From contig WQUG01000022.1 of assembly GCA_009785855.1 (NCBI GenBank), forward strand, positions 1-15,527: a DNA stretch of 15,527 nucleotides. The letters are read 5' to 3'. Position 1 is the stretch's first letter. The number at the start of each line of letters is the position of its first letter. The DNA is from Actinomycetes bacterium (GTDB lineage: Bacteria; Actinomycetota; Coriobacteriia; WRKU01; WQUG01). A model generated the notes under the pieces. That model had not been told where the DNA came from. It saw only the letters and a program-made list of their open reading frames with translations, and did not search any database. Made by a program: the position numbers and the translations under genes. Positions 15,067-15,527 of the stretch are shown one piece after another.

Positions 15067-15527
15067 ATGCGACAGGGCGCCGGGGAACCAGGGGGACAGG
15101 CACCGTGGTCCCACTTCAGCTTTGGTGCGACACCACCCCCGGCCCCGTGTCGCACGGGCTATCTGCGCGTCAAGCGGGCGGGCGACCTCGTCTTCGCGCT
15201 GGCGCTGCTGCTGCTGCTCTCCTGGCTGCTGGTGCTGATCGCTGCGGCCGTGCTCCTTGTCGAGGGGCGCCCCGTGCTGTTCGTGCAGCAGCGCCCCGGC
15301 CGCGGCGGACGGCTCTTCTCGCTCTACAAGTTCCGCACGATGAGCGCCGCTGCGCAGGGGAGCAGCGCGGTCCAGGCCGCCGCGACCGACGCCGCCCGCC
15401 TGACGCGCCTCGGGCGCGTCCTGCGCGCCGTGGGCCTCGATGAGCTGCCGCAGCTCTTCAACATCGTGCGCGGCGACCTCTCCTTCGTCGGTCCGCGCCC
15501 GCTGTTGCCGGAATACCTGCCGCTCTA
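15067..15527 (+). CDS. bacterial sugar transferase (lipid-carrier phosphoglycosyl transferase), 3' end missing
   Basis: The frame is open to the window end (153 codons plus two bases). It encodes a monotopic phosphoglycosyl transferase that puts the first sugar phosphate on undecaprenyl phosphate at the inner membrane face. Motifs: YLRVKRAGDLVFALAL then a hydrophobic segment (about 40-66), GRGGRLFSLYKFRTM (78-92), the catalytic-loop region LDELPQLFNIVRGDLSFVGPRP (124-145, split motif DELPQL and SFVGPRP) and LLPEYLPL at the edge. The only usable starts are ATG 15067 or GTG 15058; none occurs between the repeat and YLRVKR. So the first 30 residues (MRQGAGEPGGQAPWS and on) are encoded by repeat copy 4 and its hairpin. 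It probably opens another polysaccharide locus. Confidence 0.88.
   Translation, partial: MRQGAGEPGGQAPWSHFSFGATPPPAPCRTGYLRVKRAGDLVFALALLLLLSWLLVLIAAAVLLVEGRPVLFVQQRPGRGGRLFSLYKFRTMSAAAQGSSAVQAAATDAARLTRLGRVLRAVGLDELPQLFNIVRGDLSFVGPRPLLPEYLPL
15084..15155 (+). repeat. compound repeat, copy 4 with its hairpin
   Basis: 15084-15112 matches the 29-bp core of copies 1-3 with one change (third G to A, which weakens its terminal stem). After a 12-bp spacer comes GTGCGACAC (15125-15133) pairing perfectly with GTGTCGCAC (15147-15155). The same order (core, short spacer, private hairpin) is seen in units 1 and 2, so the hairpin is part of the element. It starts 30 bp after the trpB2 stop. Confidence 0.85.

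Noticed and set aside
15105..15443. 112-codon open frame starting at GTG 15105
   Set aside because: It is in another frame from the clear sugar transferase motifs and has an Arg/Ala/Pro-rich composition typical of a shadow frame.

Overview
The window is GC-rich, gene-dense bacterial DNA. It is chromosomal: it carries the replicative polymerase DnaE and amino-acid and cell-surface genes, and shows no phage, plasmid or transposase gene. A multiheme c-type cytochrome, a nickel-responsive NikR, a TrpR-like YerC/YecD protein, a TrpB2-type tryptophan synthase beta chain and a DUF354 protein together suggest an anaerobic, metal-respiring Gram-positive, perhaps a deep-branching actinobacterium of the Coriobacteriia/OPB41 kind. 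That placement is inference from gene content only.

Layout. (1) 1-5378 is a cell-surface polysaccharide region. The 3' part of a UDP-GlcNAc 2-epimerase gene (+) meets, tail to tail and overlapping, a minus-strand operon. In order of transcription the operon runs DUF354 protein, GT4 glycosyltransferase and two polytopic O-antigen ligase/polymerase-like proteins, with every junction an overlapping stop/start. (2) 5379-5527 is a divergent control region with a good sigma-70-type promoter for an exported heptaheme cytochrome (5528-7027), which is followed by an intrinsic terminator. (3) 7112-11811 is a tight plus-strand run: branched-chain aminotransferase (ilvE), TrpR-like YerC/YecD protein and DNA polymerase III alpha (dnaE). 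(4) 11806-12056 is a compound repeat element that fills the whole gap between the convergent dnaE and nikR stop codons: two tandem 99-bp units plus an inverted copy, with 39-bp perfect inverted ends. (5) 12056-13332 (-) is a two-gene regulator operon, a MerR-family protein with a GyrI-like effector region followed by NikR. (6) 13333-13704 is an intergenic region with several dyads, a MerR-style promoter candidate and a structured leader ending in a strong intrinsic terminator ahead of trpB2 (13705-15054). (7) A fourth copy of the repeat, with its own hairpin, lies at 15084-15155. It is read in frame as the N-terminus of a bacterial sugar transferase that runs off the window end.

How the genes work together. 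The two ends encode surface glycan assembly (epimerase, glycosyltransferases, ligase/polymerase, and a lipid-carrier sugar transferase that may open a second locus). The middle holds housekeeping genes and a small regulator/tryptophan module bracketed by copies of the same repeat. I see no complete new defence or metabolic system. The most interesting signals are the compound repeat with variable hairpins, the repeat-derived start of the sugar transferase, and the unexplained control region and attenuator-like leader in front of trpB2.
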